A stretch of DNA of 64,000 bases, from the NCBI RefSeq assembly GCF_016746095.1, contig NZ_JAERTY010000013.1:62001-126000 (forward strand), read 5' to 3'. The position numbers were made by a program, and so were the translations under genes. This DNA comes from Sphingobacterium faecale (lineage in GTDB: Bacteria > Bacteroidota > Bacteroidia > Sphingobacteriales > Sphingobacteriaceae). Numbering within the stretch: the first letter of the stretch is position 1; each line of letters begins with the position of its first letter. Positions 8,521 to 18,754 of the stretch are shown here, piece after piece. The notes under the pieces were generated by a model. It searched no databases, had not been told where the DNA came from, and saw only the letters and a list, made by a program, of their open reading frames with translations.

Positions 8521-10017
8521 TTAGTTGTTTGAACTTAATCGGGCTGCTGTTATATAATAGAATCCCGATCCATTGTTGTTGTTTTCGCCAGCGGTGACTG
8601 TTACTTTGATTTTTCCAGCTGTATCCGGTATAATGGCATTGGCAGTAACTATTTTATCCGCATTGCTAGAGGTATTTAATCTTACGATCACTTCGTTTGC
8701 ACCTTTACAGATATATTTGGTTTCTCTATTATCATTCACGCCACCACGGGATCCAAAAAAGGCAATATTGTAAGTCCTGTTTTTATCCAGTCCAGTGATA
8801 TCAAAAGTGCTTTGTATGATGGTCATATTATTGAATGGTGCTTTTGAATTCCCAAAATATGAACTTTTGGAAACATTAGTAGGCATATCGAGGCTGGTGC
8901 TGGTTGTTGCAGGACCATCGTTATTGACACCATTAAAACGTTCGTTGATCAGCAGTTTGATACCCACATAAGAACCTAGGCTATCTTTGAGGTTGATGGC
9001 GGTACCTGCTAGAAAATTGTTGATCTGATTCCATTTTGGCGATGCCGTTGTATTACCAAAGTCTAATAATACAGCACTGTTCAGCGGGCCGCTCGTACCA
9101 CCTTGAAAATCGGTCATTTCAGTGATCTTATCCGGATTGGTAATAGCCATGTGTGCTGCATTTTGGGCAATGCTGATTTCAAAAGGAGACAATCCTTCTG
9201 GTTTGAAGTTATTGCCGACTACGGATTTATCAAAAATAGCCTCAAACCAGGTGCAGGCAGCCGTATATCGGCCTAAAGGAATAGCAAGGTGATAGCCATC
9301 TCTCGTGAAATTGTCTTCCACTACTGATGTTCTACCGTTTTGTATGGCCGTTCCCGTTGGTATAATCATAGTTATAGGGACGAGAGATTTTGCTTTGTTC
9401 ACTGCTTCGACAATCGCATTATACATCGTCAATTGATTTTTACCATAATTATCAAATCCGGTATGTGTTGAGTTATTGGCATAGGCCCAGGTTTGATGCA
9501 GTAAGAATTTGACGTTAGGGTGACCTGCGCGGGGCGCTACGTAATTGTATACTTTCTTAAGGTCAGCGGCCCAGCTGTCGTACATGCCCGATTGGGAGCT
9601 TACCTGTTGGAAACTGATATGTGTCCACTTTTCGTTGGCTAGTGTATTTGCGATTGTTTGGTTCGCTATGGTTGTTTTTTTTCCATCTTTATCTATTTTT
9701 CTATAGCTATATACGGCAGCATTCTTTGCGATATTCTCCGCGTGTTGAGCGAGTGAAGCATCGCCAATGAAAAGATTTCCGATGATTACCTGTTTGCCTT
9801 CTGCTTTTGCAAGATCATACAGGTAGTTTTCTACAGCATCTTCAGAAAACGAATTTCCAATAGCCAAGATTCTTATAGTGCCGTCATCGGGAGGGTCAGG
9901 AATATAGCTCATTTCTGGTCGCTCCATTTTTTGGCAAGAAGAGAGTCCGGTAGTCAGAATCAAGATGCTCCATAGTATTTTGATTCCTATTTTTCTGATG
10001 TTCATCATTGTATACAT
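8521..10017 (-). CDS. DUF4886 domain lipoprotein (SGNH-like fold) in glucan PUL
   Basis: A 498-residue lipoprotein: signal then lipobox with Cys28 (GLSSC). The domain opening ILAIGNSFSEDAVENYLYD is the DUF4886 signature and resembles block I of SGNH hydrolases (GNSFS with Ser). A DGYHLAIPLGRYTAA block further on matches the DxxH catalytic pair of that fold. The last 170 residues form a separate beta-rich domain ending in a carbohydrate-binding-like sandwich. It starts 8 nt after the SusD stop and is followed by the GH144 gene. It could be an esterase removing substituents from the glucan, or a surface glycan-binding protein. The true activity is unknown. Confidence 0.75.
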   Translation of the reverse strand: MYTMMNIRKIGIKILWSILILTTGLSSCQKMERPEMSYIPDPPDDGTIRILAIGNSFSEDAVENYLYDLAKAEGKQVIIGNLFIGDASLAQHAENIAKNAAVYSYRKIDKDGKKTTIANQTIANTLANEKWTHISFQQVSSQSGMYDSWAADLKKVYNYVAPRAGHPNVKFLLHQTWAYANNSTHTGFDNYGKNQLTMYNAIVEAVNKAKSLVPITMIIPTGTAIQNGRTSVVEDNFTRDGYHLAIPLGRYTAACTWFEAIFDKSVVGNNFKPEGLSPFEISIAQNAAHMAITNPDKITEMTDFQGGTSGPLNSAVLLDFGNTTASPKWNQINNFLAGTAINLKDSLGSYVGIKLLINERFNGVNNDGPATTSTSLDMPTNVSKSSYFGNSKAPFNNMTIIQSTFDITGLDKNRTYNIAFFGSRGGVNDNRETKYICKGANEVIVRLNTSSNADKIVTANAIIPDTAGKIKVTVTAGENNNNGSGFYYITAARLSSNN

Positions 10018-10025
10018 GCTAGCGG

Positions 10026-11516
10026 TTAATAATTAGGGTTTTGAATTAAAATACCTGCAGACTTGTCGATTTCAGGCTGTGGAATTGGAAAGAATCGGTT
10101 TTTTAGCTGATAACCTATATGTCCTGCGTCATGTAACGTTTGTACATCTATCTCCCAGCGTACAAGATCATAGAACCTTTCGTTTTCCATTCCCAATTCG
10201 ACTTGTCTTTCGTGGCGGATGGCTTGTCTTAGCTGAGCTTGGTCGCGTGTGTTCACCTTTGGTAGAATAGCGTTGTTGCTGCCTCTTGCGCGTGCTCTCA
10301 CCAGTTCTAGATAGGACAATGCGTTATTTATATTGTTTTCTCCACCGATCTCGTTTGCTGCTTCAGCTGCGAGTAGTACGATATCCGCATAACGGATGAT
10401 ACGTACATTGAACCATGCGCCTGCGCGGCTGCCATACTGGGCCCGCAGTGCCGGATTGGTATATACTTTCTTATTCCAATACGGTCTCGGAAGATTGCTA
10501 GGGAGTGTTTCACCATATGGTGTATTGGTTTGCCCACTAAATAGTACCGTTGTTTCCTTTCTCGGATCCCCCGGCTCAAAAGCATCGATCAGTATTTGAT
10601 GAGGTATATTCCATCCCCATCCCAGATCCCACTGTCCCGATCCGCGTACCCCCTGTCTACTGGCATAGGTTACACCAAAGTTTTGAACGCCATCAGCCAA
10701 AGCTTGTATCTCAAAAATAGATTCCTTATTATTTTCACTTTCTTCTCGAAAGATCATGTTGTATGGCGTGCTTAAGTCATATATTCCTGAGTTGATGACC
10801 TGTGTGGCGGCAGCCAAAGCTTCAGCATAGCGCTGGCGTGCCATGAACGTTTTCGTCTGTAGTGCTAACGCCGCTCCCCTGGTGACTCTGCCAGGGTGCT
10901 TAGGCCAAGTTTCTGGTAAGGCAGTCGCCGCATACTTTAAGTCATCATCGATCAATTTATAGATCGTAGCAATAGGAGCTTTCGGTTTGTTAGCGGACGC
11001 CTGATCCGTAATTCGGAAATCAATTAATGGAACTTCACCGAAAGTTCTTACCATATTGAAATAAGCCCAAGCGCGTAAGAATTTCACTTCACCGATATTC
11101 GCCATCGTTTCTGCCGTTGGATTATTTATAGAGTCGGCAGTAGAGATTACGTTATTGGCCAGATTGATGAGCTGATAGTGTCCTGTCCAGTAACTGTTGG
11201 TGAGCCAATGGGATAAGGGGTACTTAAAATCATCATATATGGGCCCTGCCGCGGCATAGTCGCCATCGTTGCTTCCTAGATGAGCATCATCCGCTCGTAT
11301 GTTATGCACCGCGACATAAGGCAAGCCACTTGTGGCCTCGCTGCGCAGTCCTGCGTAAGCCGCAAATACCTGTCCTTCTAGGGAGCCCACAGGTACGTCT
11401 TCTTCCGTGAATCTCCCTTTGGGTTTGATATCTAACCAATCTGTTCCACAACTGCTTAGTATTACAGCAGACAATGCAATGGCTGCAGCTTTATATATAG
11501 TTTGTTTTATTTTCAT
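10026..11516 (-). CDS. SusD/RagB-family glycan-binding lipoprotein
   Basis: A 496-residue outer-membrane lipoprotein with lipobox LSSC (Cys23). It has the SusD N-terminal helical TPR region (FLRAWAYFNMVRTFGEVPLI is the hallmark) and the C-terminal RagB/SusD domain ending in NRFFPIPQPEIDKS. It acts as the lid and ligand-capture partner of the SusC transporter encoded just upstream (19-nt gap). By context its ligand is a beta-1,2-gluco-oligosaccharide, which is inference. Confidence 0.93.
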   Translation of the reverse strand: MKIKQTIYKAAAIALSAVILSSCGTDWLDIKPKGRFTEEDVPVGSLEGQVFAAYAGLRSEATSGLPYVAVHNIRADDAHLGSNDGDYAAAGPIYDDFKYPLSHWLTNSYWTGHYQLINLANNVISTADSINNPTAETMANIGEVKFLRAWAYFNMVRTFGEVPLIDFRITDQASANKPKAPIATIYKLIDDDLKYAATALPETWPKHPGRVTRGAALALQTKTFMARQRYAEALAAATQVINSGIYDLSTPYNMIFREESENNKESIFEIQALADGVQNFGVTYASRQGVRGSGQWDLGWGWNIPHQILIDAFEPGDPRKETTVLFSGQTNTPYGETLPSNLPRPYWNKKVYTNPALRAQYGSRAGAWFNVRIIRYADIVLLAAEAANEIGGENNINNALSYLELVRARARGSNNAILPKVNTRDQAQLRQAIRHERQVELGMENERFYDLVRWEIDVQTLHDAGHIGYQLKNRFFPIPQPEIDKSAGILIQNPNY

Positions 11517-11535
11517 TTTATCGGTCTTATAAAGG

Positions 11536-14535
11536 TTAAAAATTGAGATTCAAGCCCAGTGTGTAAATTGCGGGAATAGGATATGTACCTTTATCCACGC
11601 CGAATGAAGTTGCGCTACCGCCGATTTCTGGGGTAAAACCGGTATTATTTGAAAAAGTAAAAATATTCTGTGCATTCGCAAAGAGCCGTAAATTCTTTAG
11701 ACGCAGTTTACCCAATGTCTCTTGTGGAAAGGTATAGGCCAAGGTCACATCTCTCAGTCTGAAGAAACTGCCATCTTCTATAAAATATGTAGAATAAACA
11801 CGGTTATTGGCTCTTCCTTCATGTATGATCGGTTCCCAGTTGCTTGTACCCTCACCGTTCCATCTGTTGATACGGTCGGTCAAAAAATTGTATGTGGCAA
11901 ATTGATTTTGATTCCAGGTGCGCATTATTTCATTACCATATACACCTTGGAATTCGATATTGAGATCGAATCTTTTATACGATGTCGACAGCGATAGACC
12001 ATAAAATAAATCCGGAGTTGGATTTCCGATCATGGTACGATCATTGGCCGTAATGGTTCCATCTCCATCAAGGTCTTTATAGCGGATATCTCCGGGTTTG
12101 AAATCACCTCCTCCCAGTCCATTTTTTGCGCTTTGATTGACATCTGCTTGCGTTTGGAAGATTCCGTCATGTACATAACCCCAGAAATAACCTATAGGGT
12201 ATCCTTCCGTAGTACGTGATGGTCCGTCCACAATATCGTAACCTTTACTGGATAGACTGACTACCTTGTTTTTTAAGGTCGTTATATTACCGCCAATTGC
12301 AAATTTCCAGTCATCAGAAAGTATTTGGTTCCATCGTACTGATGCTTCTATACCTTTATTCTGGATATTTCCCAGATTACTAAGACCGGGTAGACTGCCG
12401 AGTATTCCCGGTACCCGTACCAATATACCATCTGTATTTTTGCTATAGTATACTGCTTCGATGTCCAGTCTATTGTCAAAAGTACGAAGTTCGAAACCAG
12501 CCTCCCAAGCTTTAACGACTTCCCAATGTAATTTATCATCAGGAATATATTCAGGGCCATAAGCCGGTATGATCTGATTACCGAATACAGCCGTATTGCC
12601 CGCAACCATTGGTGCCCACATAGGATATTTGTTACTTCCGCCATCTTGATTGCCTAGATGAGCGACGGATCCTTTTATTTTTAAGTTATTTATTACATTT
12701 TGGTTCTGCATAAAATTTTCCTGTGTCACTACCCACGCTAAGCCGAGTGCATAGAAGTTTTGCCATGGTTTTTTATATCTACCAAAAGCCGAACTCCCAT
12801 CCCTACGGAAGGAGGTATTTAGCAGATATTTACCGTCGTAATTATAAAGAGCACGGGCTAGGTAAGAAATCGTTCTTGTCTCCCATCCGGTGCCATTTCC
12901 AGTATGTGTTTTAGCATCACCTATACCGACATACCAATATCTGGATTCATTGGGTATCTCATAGCCGTCCCCTTGTGTGCGCCTAGCAGTTGTATTTTCA
13001 AAGCCATTCATATAGGTCGTGTACCCCGCTGTTGCCTGTATATTATGTTTATCGAAAGAGTTTTTATAATTTAATAGCCAATCGGTTTGTATTTTGTAAT
13101 ATTTGTTCTGTTCTTGGTTGACTGCTGTAAGCAGATTGCCGACACGCTCTGCTTTATTGTCGCCTTGGATTTCTGGATTATAGACAGAAACCAGACCGTC
13201 ATACCCTCTTGTTTGATTGAAACCATAATCGGCAGAAAGATTTGTCCGGAACGAAAAGTTTTTTAGGAATTCCACTTCCGCATAATAATTTCCTATTATA
13301 CGATAATTATGGCCTATAAAGGTGTTTTTCCGTTCTTCTATAGTGGTCAACGGGTTACCGACCTGAGCGCGTTGGAATGCCGGCATCGTATGATACAGGC
13401 CATATTCCTGATTGAATACAGGAGCTATTGGTGCAGCGAGTACGGCACCGAATACATCTCGGTTCTGTGGTAGCTGGGCTCTATAACCATTTACAATGAC
13501 TCCGGTCTTAAAATTGTCAGTGACACGTACTTCATTGCTTAAATTTAGGGTGATCTGACTATGTTTCTCATGATTGATTACACCTTGATCCAAGGAGTAG
13601 CCTAATCCCATGCGAAAAGAATTTCTGTCGGTAGCATTGGATACGCTGAGATTATTGTAATTAAGTATACCTTTCCTGAATATCTCGTTTTGCCAGTCTG
13701 TATTTGCGTTCCAGTGTGTATAATCGTAGGGCGAGTCCCCCTGGTTGAATCGCTGTTCTTCATATAGCTCCTTAAACTGCGTAGCATCGGTCAATTTCAT
13801 ACGATGTGATACATCCTTGAATCCTATTCTCGAGCTGAAATCAAAATTGAGCTGTCCGGTTTTTGCACGTTTTGTCGTTATTGCTATTACGCCATTAGCA
13901 CCTCGCACCCCAAATATAGCCAAGGAAGAAGGATCCTTTAATACCTCTATATTCTCTACATCGTCAGGGTTTAGGAAATTGATGTTATCATTTAATAAAC
14001 CATCAACTACATACAGAGGTTTTACTCCGTGGATCGAGTTGGTCCCGCGTATGCGGAGATCAGGTTCCTGTCCAGGCCGACCCGAATTGGTTACCTGTAA
14101 TCCGGCTACCTTCCCCTGTAGACTGGCTATAGGGTTAGTACCTGGGCGATCGACAATTTCGGAACCTTTTACTTGGACGATCGACCCCGTCAGGTCTCTT
14201 TTATTTGCTGTACCATATCCAATAACCACAACTTCTTCCAAGGCTTCATTTTCACTTTCTAAAAATATCTCAAGTACAGTTTTCTTATTGATAGGTACCG
14301 TTTGGGAGGTGTAGCCAAGTATCACAAACTGCAGGCTCTCCGACGGATCCGCTTCAATTGTAAATTCTCCTTTTGAGTTCGTCTGCGTGGCAGTGGCTTT
14401 TCCTTTGATATTGATAGTAACTCCGGGAATCACCGCCAAAGATTTACTGTCTTTGACAATCCCGTTTACCGTAGTCTGTCCCCATGCAATTGTGGATATT
14501 AAGGACAGAAAAATAAGAATAGATAAACTCCTCAT
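11536..14535 (-). CDS. SusC/RagA-family TonB-dependent transporter (no STN domain)
   Basis: At 999 residues this is an outer-membrane beta-barrel. A signal peptide ends near AWGQ; a carboxypeptidase-regulatory-like domain covers about 20-100; LEEVVVIGYG marks the SusC signature at about 98-107; the plug follows with IEVLKDPSSLAIFGVRGANG; the barrel occupies the rest and ends in LGLNLNF with a terminal aromatic residue. It lacks the N-terminal STN signalling domain found in the three other SusC proteins of this window, in line with control by the adjacent sensor rather than a sigma/FecR pair. It is the first gene of the five-gene beta-glucan operon. Confidence 0.93.
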   Translation of the reverse strand: MRSLSILIFLSLISTIAWGQTTVNGIVKDSKSLAVIPGVTINIKGKATATQTNSKGEFTIEADPSESLQFVILGYTSQTVPINKKTVLEIFLESENEALEEVVVIGYGTANKRDLTGSIVQVKGSEIVDRPGTNPIASLQGKVAGLQVTNSGRPGQEPDLRIRGTNSIHGVKPLYVVDGLLNDNINFLNPDDVENIEVLKDPSSLAIFGVRGANGVIAITTKRAKTGQLNFDFSSRIGFKDVSHRMKLTDATQFKELYEEQRFNQGDSPYDYTHWNANTDWQNEIFRKGILNYNNLSVSNATDRNSFRMGLGYSLDQGVINHEKHSQITLNLSNEVRVTDNFKTGVIVNGYRAQLPQNRDVFGAVLAAPIAPVFNQEYGLYHTMPAFQRAQVGNPLTTIEERKNTFIGHNYRIIGNYYAEVEFLKNFSFRTNLSADYGFNQTRGYDGLVSVYNPEIQGDNKAERVGNLLTAVNQEQNKYYKIQTDWLLNYKNSFDKHNIQATAGYTTYMNGFENTTARRTQGDGYEIPNESRYWYVGIGDAKTHTGNGTGWETRTISYLARALYNYDGKYLLNTSFRRDGSSAFGRYKKPWQNFYALGLAWVVTQENFMQNQNVINNLKIKGSVAHLGNQDGGSNKYPMWAPMVAGNTAVFGNQIIPAYGPEYIPDDKLHWEVVKAWEAGFELRTFDNRLDIEAVYYSKNTDGILVRVPGILGSLPGLSNLGNIQNKGIEASVRWNQILSDDWKFAIGGNITTLKNKVVSLSSKGYDIVDGPSRTTEGYPIGYFWGYVHDGIFQTQADVNQSAKNGLGGGDFKPGDIRYKDLDGDGTITANDRTMIGNPTPDLFYGLSLSTSYKRFDLNIEFQGVYGNEIMRTWNQNQFATYNFLTDRINRWNGEGTSNWEPIIHEGRANNRVYSTYFIEDGSFFRLRDVTLAYTFPQETLGKLRLKNLRLFANAQNIFTFSNNTGFTPEIGGSATSFGVDKGTYPIPAIYTLGLNLNF

Positions 14536-14802
14536 ATAATATGGTTTAATAAGATTTATAAATAGGCACTGGTTATTGTCTATTGTATTTCAAATTTGCT
14601 GATGTATTGCGATGTATCCAATTATTTGTAATTCACATTACTACTACAGCCCAATAATTAGTTGCTCATCAAGTCTTTTTGTATATATTAATGCGTTGTT
14701 TTTTAGATGATTAGTGTTTGTTTGGGGATTCTCTTGATATAAGGCTAAGTGTTCTTGTGACACTTTTTGTTATGAGAGGTAATGATGTAGTGATTGGAAG
14801 GT

Positions 14803-17673
14803 TTACCTTTCCAATAAAAACTCACTTAAATTTTTTTCTGATGGTATGTTCAGTTTTTTACGTAATCTGTAGCGCCGTATTTCTACTCCCCGTGTTGTAA
14901 TATTCAAGAGCGAGGCGATTTCTTTACTGGACATATTTAGGCGTAGATAGGCGCAAAGTTTGAGATCATTAGGGACCAAGGTGGGAAAATCTGCTTTTAG
15001 TTTTTTAAAGAAATTGCCATGTGCTTCGTTGAAGCTTTTTTCAAATATGTCCCAATCGCGATCATCATTGTGAGCTTCGTCAATGAGCTTGTTTATTTTA
15101 CGTAATTCCTCTTCACTCAAACGATTTCCTTCAGCGTCTTTCAGTTCTTTCAGCTGGTTGTGCAGGTTGTTTAGCATTTCGTTTTTGTAAACAATATTCG
15201 TTGCGGCATTAGCCAGTTCTCTGTTTTTGACAACGAGCTCATTTTCTAACTGTTGATTTTTTATTTTAATGAGTTTTTGTTCGTTAAGCTCAGCTTCTCT
15301 GGCTATTGTTGCTTTTTGTTGCTCTAACAACCTGCGTTTGATTTGGAATTGACGCTTTTGCTCTTTTTTGCGTTGGTGTGTCCGGATAAACGCGAACAAA
15401 AGAGTTGCGGTCATCATGTAGATTATCAAGGCATACCAAGTGAGGTACCAGGGGTTGTTGATCTTAAATGCCAGTGTAGATACTGGTGATAGTACACCAT
15501 TAGCTGATTTCGCTCTTATCTGAAAGACATATTTTCCAGCTGGCAGATTGGTAAAGTCTTTATAGGCTGTATGATCCCAGCTGGACCAATCTTCCGAATA
15601 ACCTTCAAGGAAATATTGATATTCGAGAGGCGCAGTACTATAGAATGGTGTTGAAAAAGCTATTCTAAGGTTATTATTTTTATAATCGACAACAATCTCA
15701 GACGTATCGATTAGTATGGGGTCTTTCGATATGTTCCACACACCCGATATTATTGGGAGAGGGAGCTTTTCTTGTTCTTGTAAGCCTTCTTTATATATGG
15801 CAAATCCATTATCCAGTCCAATTAAGAGGTGATTCTTGTCGATAGTATATATATTTTCGTAATAGTCCATTACACGGTTTTGTAAACCATTTAATGAGGT
15901 AGAATCTACCGTTATTGTACCATTCTGTTTGAAGGCAATTTTGGCGATACGGGAGCGGTTAAAAAACCAATATTGATTTTTTTGTGTAGAGATTATTTTA
16001 TTGGCATACTGAAATGAACCTAATTGTTTGTTCAATTCATCATGAGTTTTAAATTTTTTAATAATATCGTCATAGATATATAATCCCGAATCGGAAGTGA
16101 ATACAATATTGTCCTCTAGGTTGAAGACACCAGTTAGTTCGATACGGTTTATAGAGCTGTCGTGTTTGGTCCGGATTAATGTTTTAAATGTTTTAAAGTC
16201 GGAGGCAAGTTCGATCAGACTGATATTGTTTCTGTTGCCGACCCAGTAATTCTGTTGATTTTTTGAGACTATAAAACGTATCGGTTCGCGAAGGCTCGGG
16301 TATTGTTGTACAAACGACACTGTAGGGTGCTTTTGAAAAAGGCTGATTCCTGTGTAATTTCCCTGTAGGATCAAGTCTGAATTCGGTATTTTCTCAAAAA
16401 ACCAGCCTCCTGTTACGGATGATAGCTTTTTGAAAGACATATTCTCGACTTCAAAGGTCCCGTCATTGTGTCCACAGAGCAGCTTGTCTCCGATTACCGA
16501 TAAGGACCACACTTGCCCACTTGAGGCAGAAACCTGTCTGAAATCTAAGGACTGAAAAGTATCGATCCCATTCCAGGGACTTACAAACAAACCTTGGTTG
16601 GTGCCTAGATAGATATGGCCTTTGAAAATAGCTGTAGCATATACAGTTCCTATATTCCCTAAAAAATCGGTGTAAAAGTACAAGGTCGAGTTTACTTCAA
16701 TCCGATCTATCCCGTTATCTAAGCCTACCCATATATTTTTCTGCTTATCTTTAGTAATACTTAGTACAGTGTTGTTTTGTAGTCCGTTGTTTTTGTTGAT
16801 ATGCTGCAGAATTTCCCCCTGTTTGTTCAATATATATACACCGTCCTGTATTGTTCCAAATGCATACTGATCGTTGTCCAGTAGTATGCCATTATTTATC
16901 TGAGCTTTAGCTAATATATGACCTGCACTGATATCCCATTTTTTTATATATCCATTTTTGTCTAAAAAGAATAAGCCATGATGGGCTGTACCCAGTAAAT
17001 AGCTGTCATTATTATAGGGAAGTATACAAAGTATATTTTTATTTTTTAAGATATCCTTATCTTTTACCGGGACTAGCTTTTGTCCTTGGAGCAAATGCAG
17101 GCCCGAGGGTATTTGTTCGAGGTAGAGCCTGTCCTGGATCAGATGCGGGAACAGAAATGGTTCCCCGTCGGCCGTTATAGTGTTAATTTTATTGTTTTTA
17201 TAGACGTAAATCTTTGAGAAAGAGTGGAAATATACGGCTTCATCTCGAATGATGATTTTCCATATCTCATCATTGGCCAGTATATTTTTGTCTTCCAACA
17301 AACCTGAGATACTGGTATAAGCCATATGGCCATAAGGCTTTCGCTGCCAATAGCCAAATTCGGCATGTCCACCGACATATATCTTTCCATTTTTATCTGC
17401 CTTGACCGAGCGTACGGCCGATTTGTTTTTCAACGGATACAATTTCCAGTATTGACCATCGAATACAAGTAGGCCATCAGTATTGCCAAAATAGAGTATA
17501 CCCTCGTCGTCTACAGATGCGCTCCAGTTTTGATTACCGGCCTTATAGGCTGTTTTGTCGAACTGTTGAATAGAAGGGCTTCCTACACGAATAATATTTT
17601 GAGCCTGTACCAAGAGAGGTGCTGCACAAAAGAGTAAAGTGAAATAGCAAAAAATGTATGTAGCCCATTCCAT
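14803..17673 (-). CDS. SusR-like membrane sensor: propeller + Y_Y_Y domain + LuxR-type HTH
   Basis: Start chosen at 17673, where MEWATYIFCYF gives a proper signal/TM segment; an upstream in-frame ATG at 17778 would add 35 polar residues before it. The product has about 956 residues: periplasmic two-component-regulator-type beta-propeller repeats (to about 700), a triple-tyrosine Y_Y_Y domain, one transmembrane helix (WYALIIYMMTATLLFAFI), a long coiled coil, and a C-terminal LuxR/GerE-type helix-turn-helix (SSKEIASLLNITTRGVEIRR). No histidine kinase or receiver domain is present, so it is a one-component sensor spanning the inner membrane, like SusR. It probably activates the neighbouring beta-glucan operon. 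A -7-like TATTTTTG on the minus strand at 17791-17798 supports the internal start. Confidence 0.85.
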   Translation of the reverse strand: MEWATYIFCYFTLLFCAAPLLVQAQNIIRVGSPSIQQFDKTAYKAGNQNWSASVDDEGILYFGNTDGLLVFDGQYWKLYPLKNKSAVRSVKADKNGKIYVGGHAEFGYWQRKPYGHMAYTSISGLLEDKNILANDEIWKIIIRDEAVYFHSFSKIYVYKNNKINTITADGEPFLFPHLIQDRLYLEQIPSGLHLLQGQKLVPVKDKDILKNKNILCILPYNNDSYLLGTAHHGLFFLDKNGYIKKWDISAGHILAKAQINNGILLDNDQYAFGTIQDGVYILNKQGEILQHINKNNGLQNNTVLSITKDKQKNIWVGLDNGIDRIEVNSTLYFYTDFLGNIGTVYATAIFKGHIYLGTNQGLFVSPWNGIDTFQSLDFRQVSASSGQVWSLSVIGDKLLCGHNDGTFEVENMSFKKLSSVTGGWFFEKIPNSDLILQGNYTGISLFQKHPTVSFVQQYPSLREPIRFIVSKNQQNYWVGNRNNISLIELASDFKTFKTLIRTKHDSSINRIELTGVFNLEDNIVFTSDSGLYIYDDIIKKFKTHDELNKQLGSFQYANKIISTQKNQYWFFNRSRIAKIAFKQNGTITVDSTSLNGLQNRVMDYYENIYTIDKNHLLIGLDNGFAIYKEGLQEQEKLPLPIISGVWNISKDPILIDTSEIVVDYKNNNLRIAFSTPFYSTAPLEYQYFLEGYSEDWSSWDHTAYKDFTNLPAGKYVFQIRAKSANGVLSPVSTLAFKINNPWYLTWYALIIYMMTATLLFAFIRTHQRKKEQKRQFQIKRRLLEQQKATIAREAELNEQKLIKIKNQQLENELVVKNRELANAATNIVYKNEMLNNLHNQLKELKDAEGNRLSEEELRKINKLIDEAHNDDRDWDIFEKSFNEAHGNFFKKLKADFPTLVPNDLKLCAYLRLNMSSKEIASLLNITTRGVEIRRYRLRKKLNIPSEKNLSEFLLER

Positions 17674-17893
17674 ATGAACTATGCGGGTCCAGACTCTGTT
17701 TCTTTTTATGTAGGGTACTGTGGTCAAACTGTGCTGTATATATTGGTGTTTACTAATATAATGCTTTTCTTGTAGCATCAGCTAAGAAAGCAAAAATAGC
17801 TTCCGCTAAGTACAGAGTCCAGGATATTAAACGATCGATATCGCCGTGCAGTTTGTTATTTGACATAGTCTCTTCACTGCTTTGTGCTAATAG

Positions 17894-18745
17894 TTATCTG
17901 GTCGTTATGTGGGTATGTGGCCGGATAAAATTTTTGTTGAAATAAGTCATATTCCCCGATACAATTAGATGCCCGATGTTTGGTTCGTTGGATGGTTTTG
18001 CGTTTGCTATCCATCGCGAATCGGTCGCTAAATAGGCGTTTTTGATTGAACTTTTTCCGTTTAAATATATTTTTAAAGAATCGATGTACGTACTCTGTTG
18101 ACAATTTAAAAAAGCGTCCGTTAGTTCGGCTGTACATTCATCCGCTTGTATTCCATTTAGATAAGCTTTTGATTGGTGCGACAGATTCAGTTTTAGATTC
18201 TTAATTTTTATTGGTCCATAAGATCCGTTTATTATTCCATTTCCATGTTTTTTTGTGTATTCTCCCATTCTTAACACGGACTTGTCGGCTAGGGTTATGT
18301 TTAGTTGTTGTAGACTATCCGTAGTAGGTTGTACGGGAATTAATTTTAGATTAGCATGGTCTGTACAGGATATCGACTGTATGGGCATTGGTTGTTCCAG
18401 ATATAAATAGGTGTCTCCTTTCTTGAGTTGTATCTCTAAGGTATCCTTGTGCAGTTTATATTCAAAATTTTGCTGATCATCACTCTTTAAAAGATGCTCG
18501 CCTGCTTTTTTTATTTCCAAAGAAGCTGTAGATTCTTTGCAGCCGATAATTTTTATATGTTTAATGATTTTCTCTCCATTTAAGTTGATATTATTAGGAT
18601 ACAGATTGAGCCAGAATCTAGATATAGGATCCGTCGGATTACCCTGATAATCTACACTGATGATCCCAAAAACCGCGGGGCAAAAGAAATACGTAATAGC
18701 AAAGGCTATGCTGAGTAGTAGGATTATATTTGATTTTTTCATCAC
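17894..18745 (-). CDS. exported beta-rich protein of unknown function, last gene of GntR-ABC operon
   Basis: A 283-residue protein with one N-terminal hydrophobic segment (about residues 5-25). The rest is short beta strands with repeated 'NLKLNLS..SKAYLNG', 'SLKIYLNGKSSIKNA' and 'LIVSGNM' patterns. These resemble the GIN/DUF2807 beta-helix repeats often found beside sensors and GntR regulators in Bacteroidota, but the match is weak. It starts 9 nt after the GntR stop, so it belongs to the ABC operon and probably sits in the periplasm or at the membrane. Confidence 0.55.
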   Translation of the reverse strand: MMKKSNIILLLSIAFAITYFFCPAVFGIISVDYQGNPTDPISRFWLNLYPNNINLNGEKIIKHIKIIGCKESTASLEIKKAGEHLLKSDDQQNFEYKLHKDTLEIQLKKGDTYLYLEQPMPIQSISCTDHANLKLIPVQPTTDSLQQLNITLADKSVLRMGEYTKKHGNGIINGSYGPIKIKNLKLNLSHQSKAYLNGIQADECTAELTDAFLNCQQSTYIDSLKIYLNGKSSIKNAYLATDSRWIANAKPSNEPNIGHLIVSGNMTYFNKNFIRPHTHITTR

Positions 18746-18754
18746 AAGAGTATT

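Noticed and set aside
13745-14314. Open frame of 189 codons on the plus strand
   Set aside because: It is antisense to the plug region of the SusC gene, and its sequence is only the mirror of that coding region.
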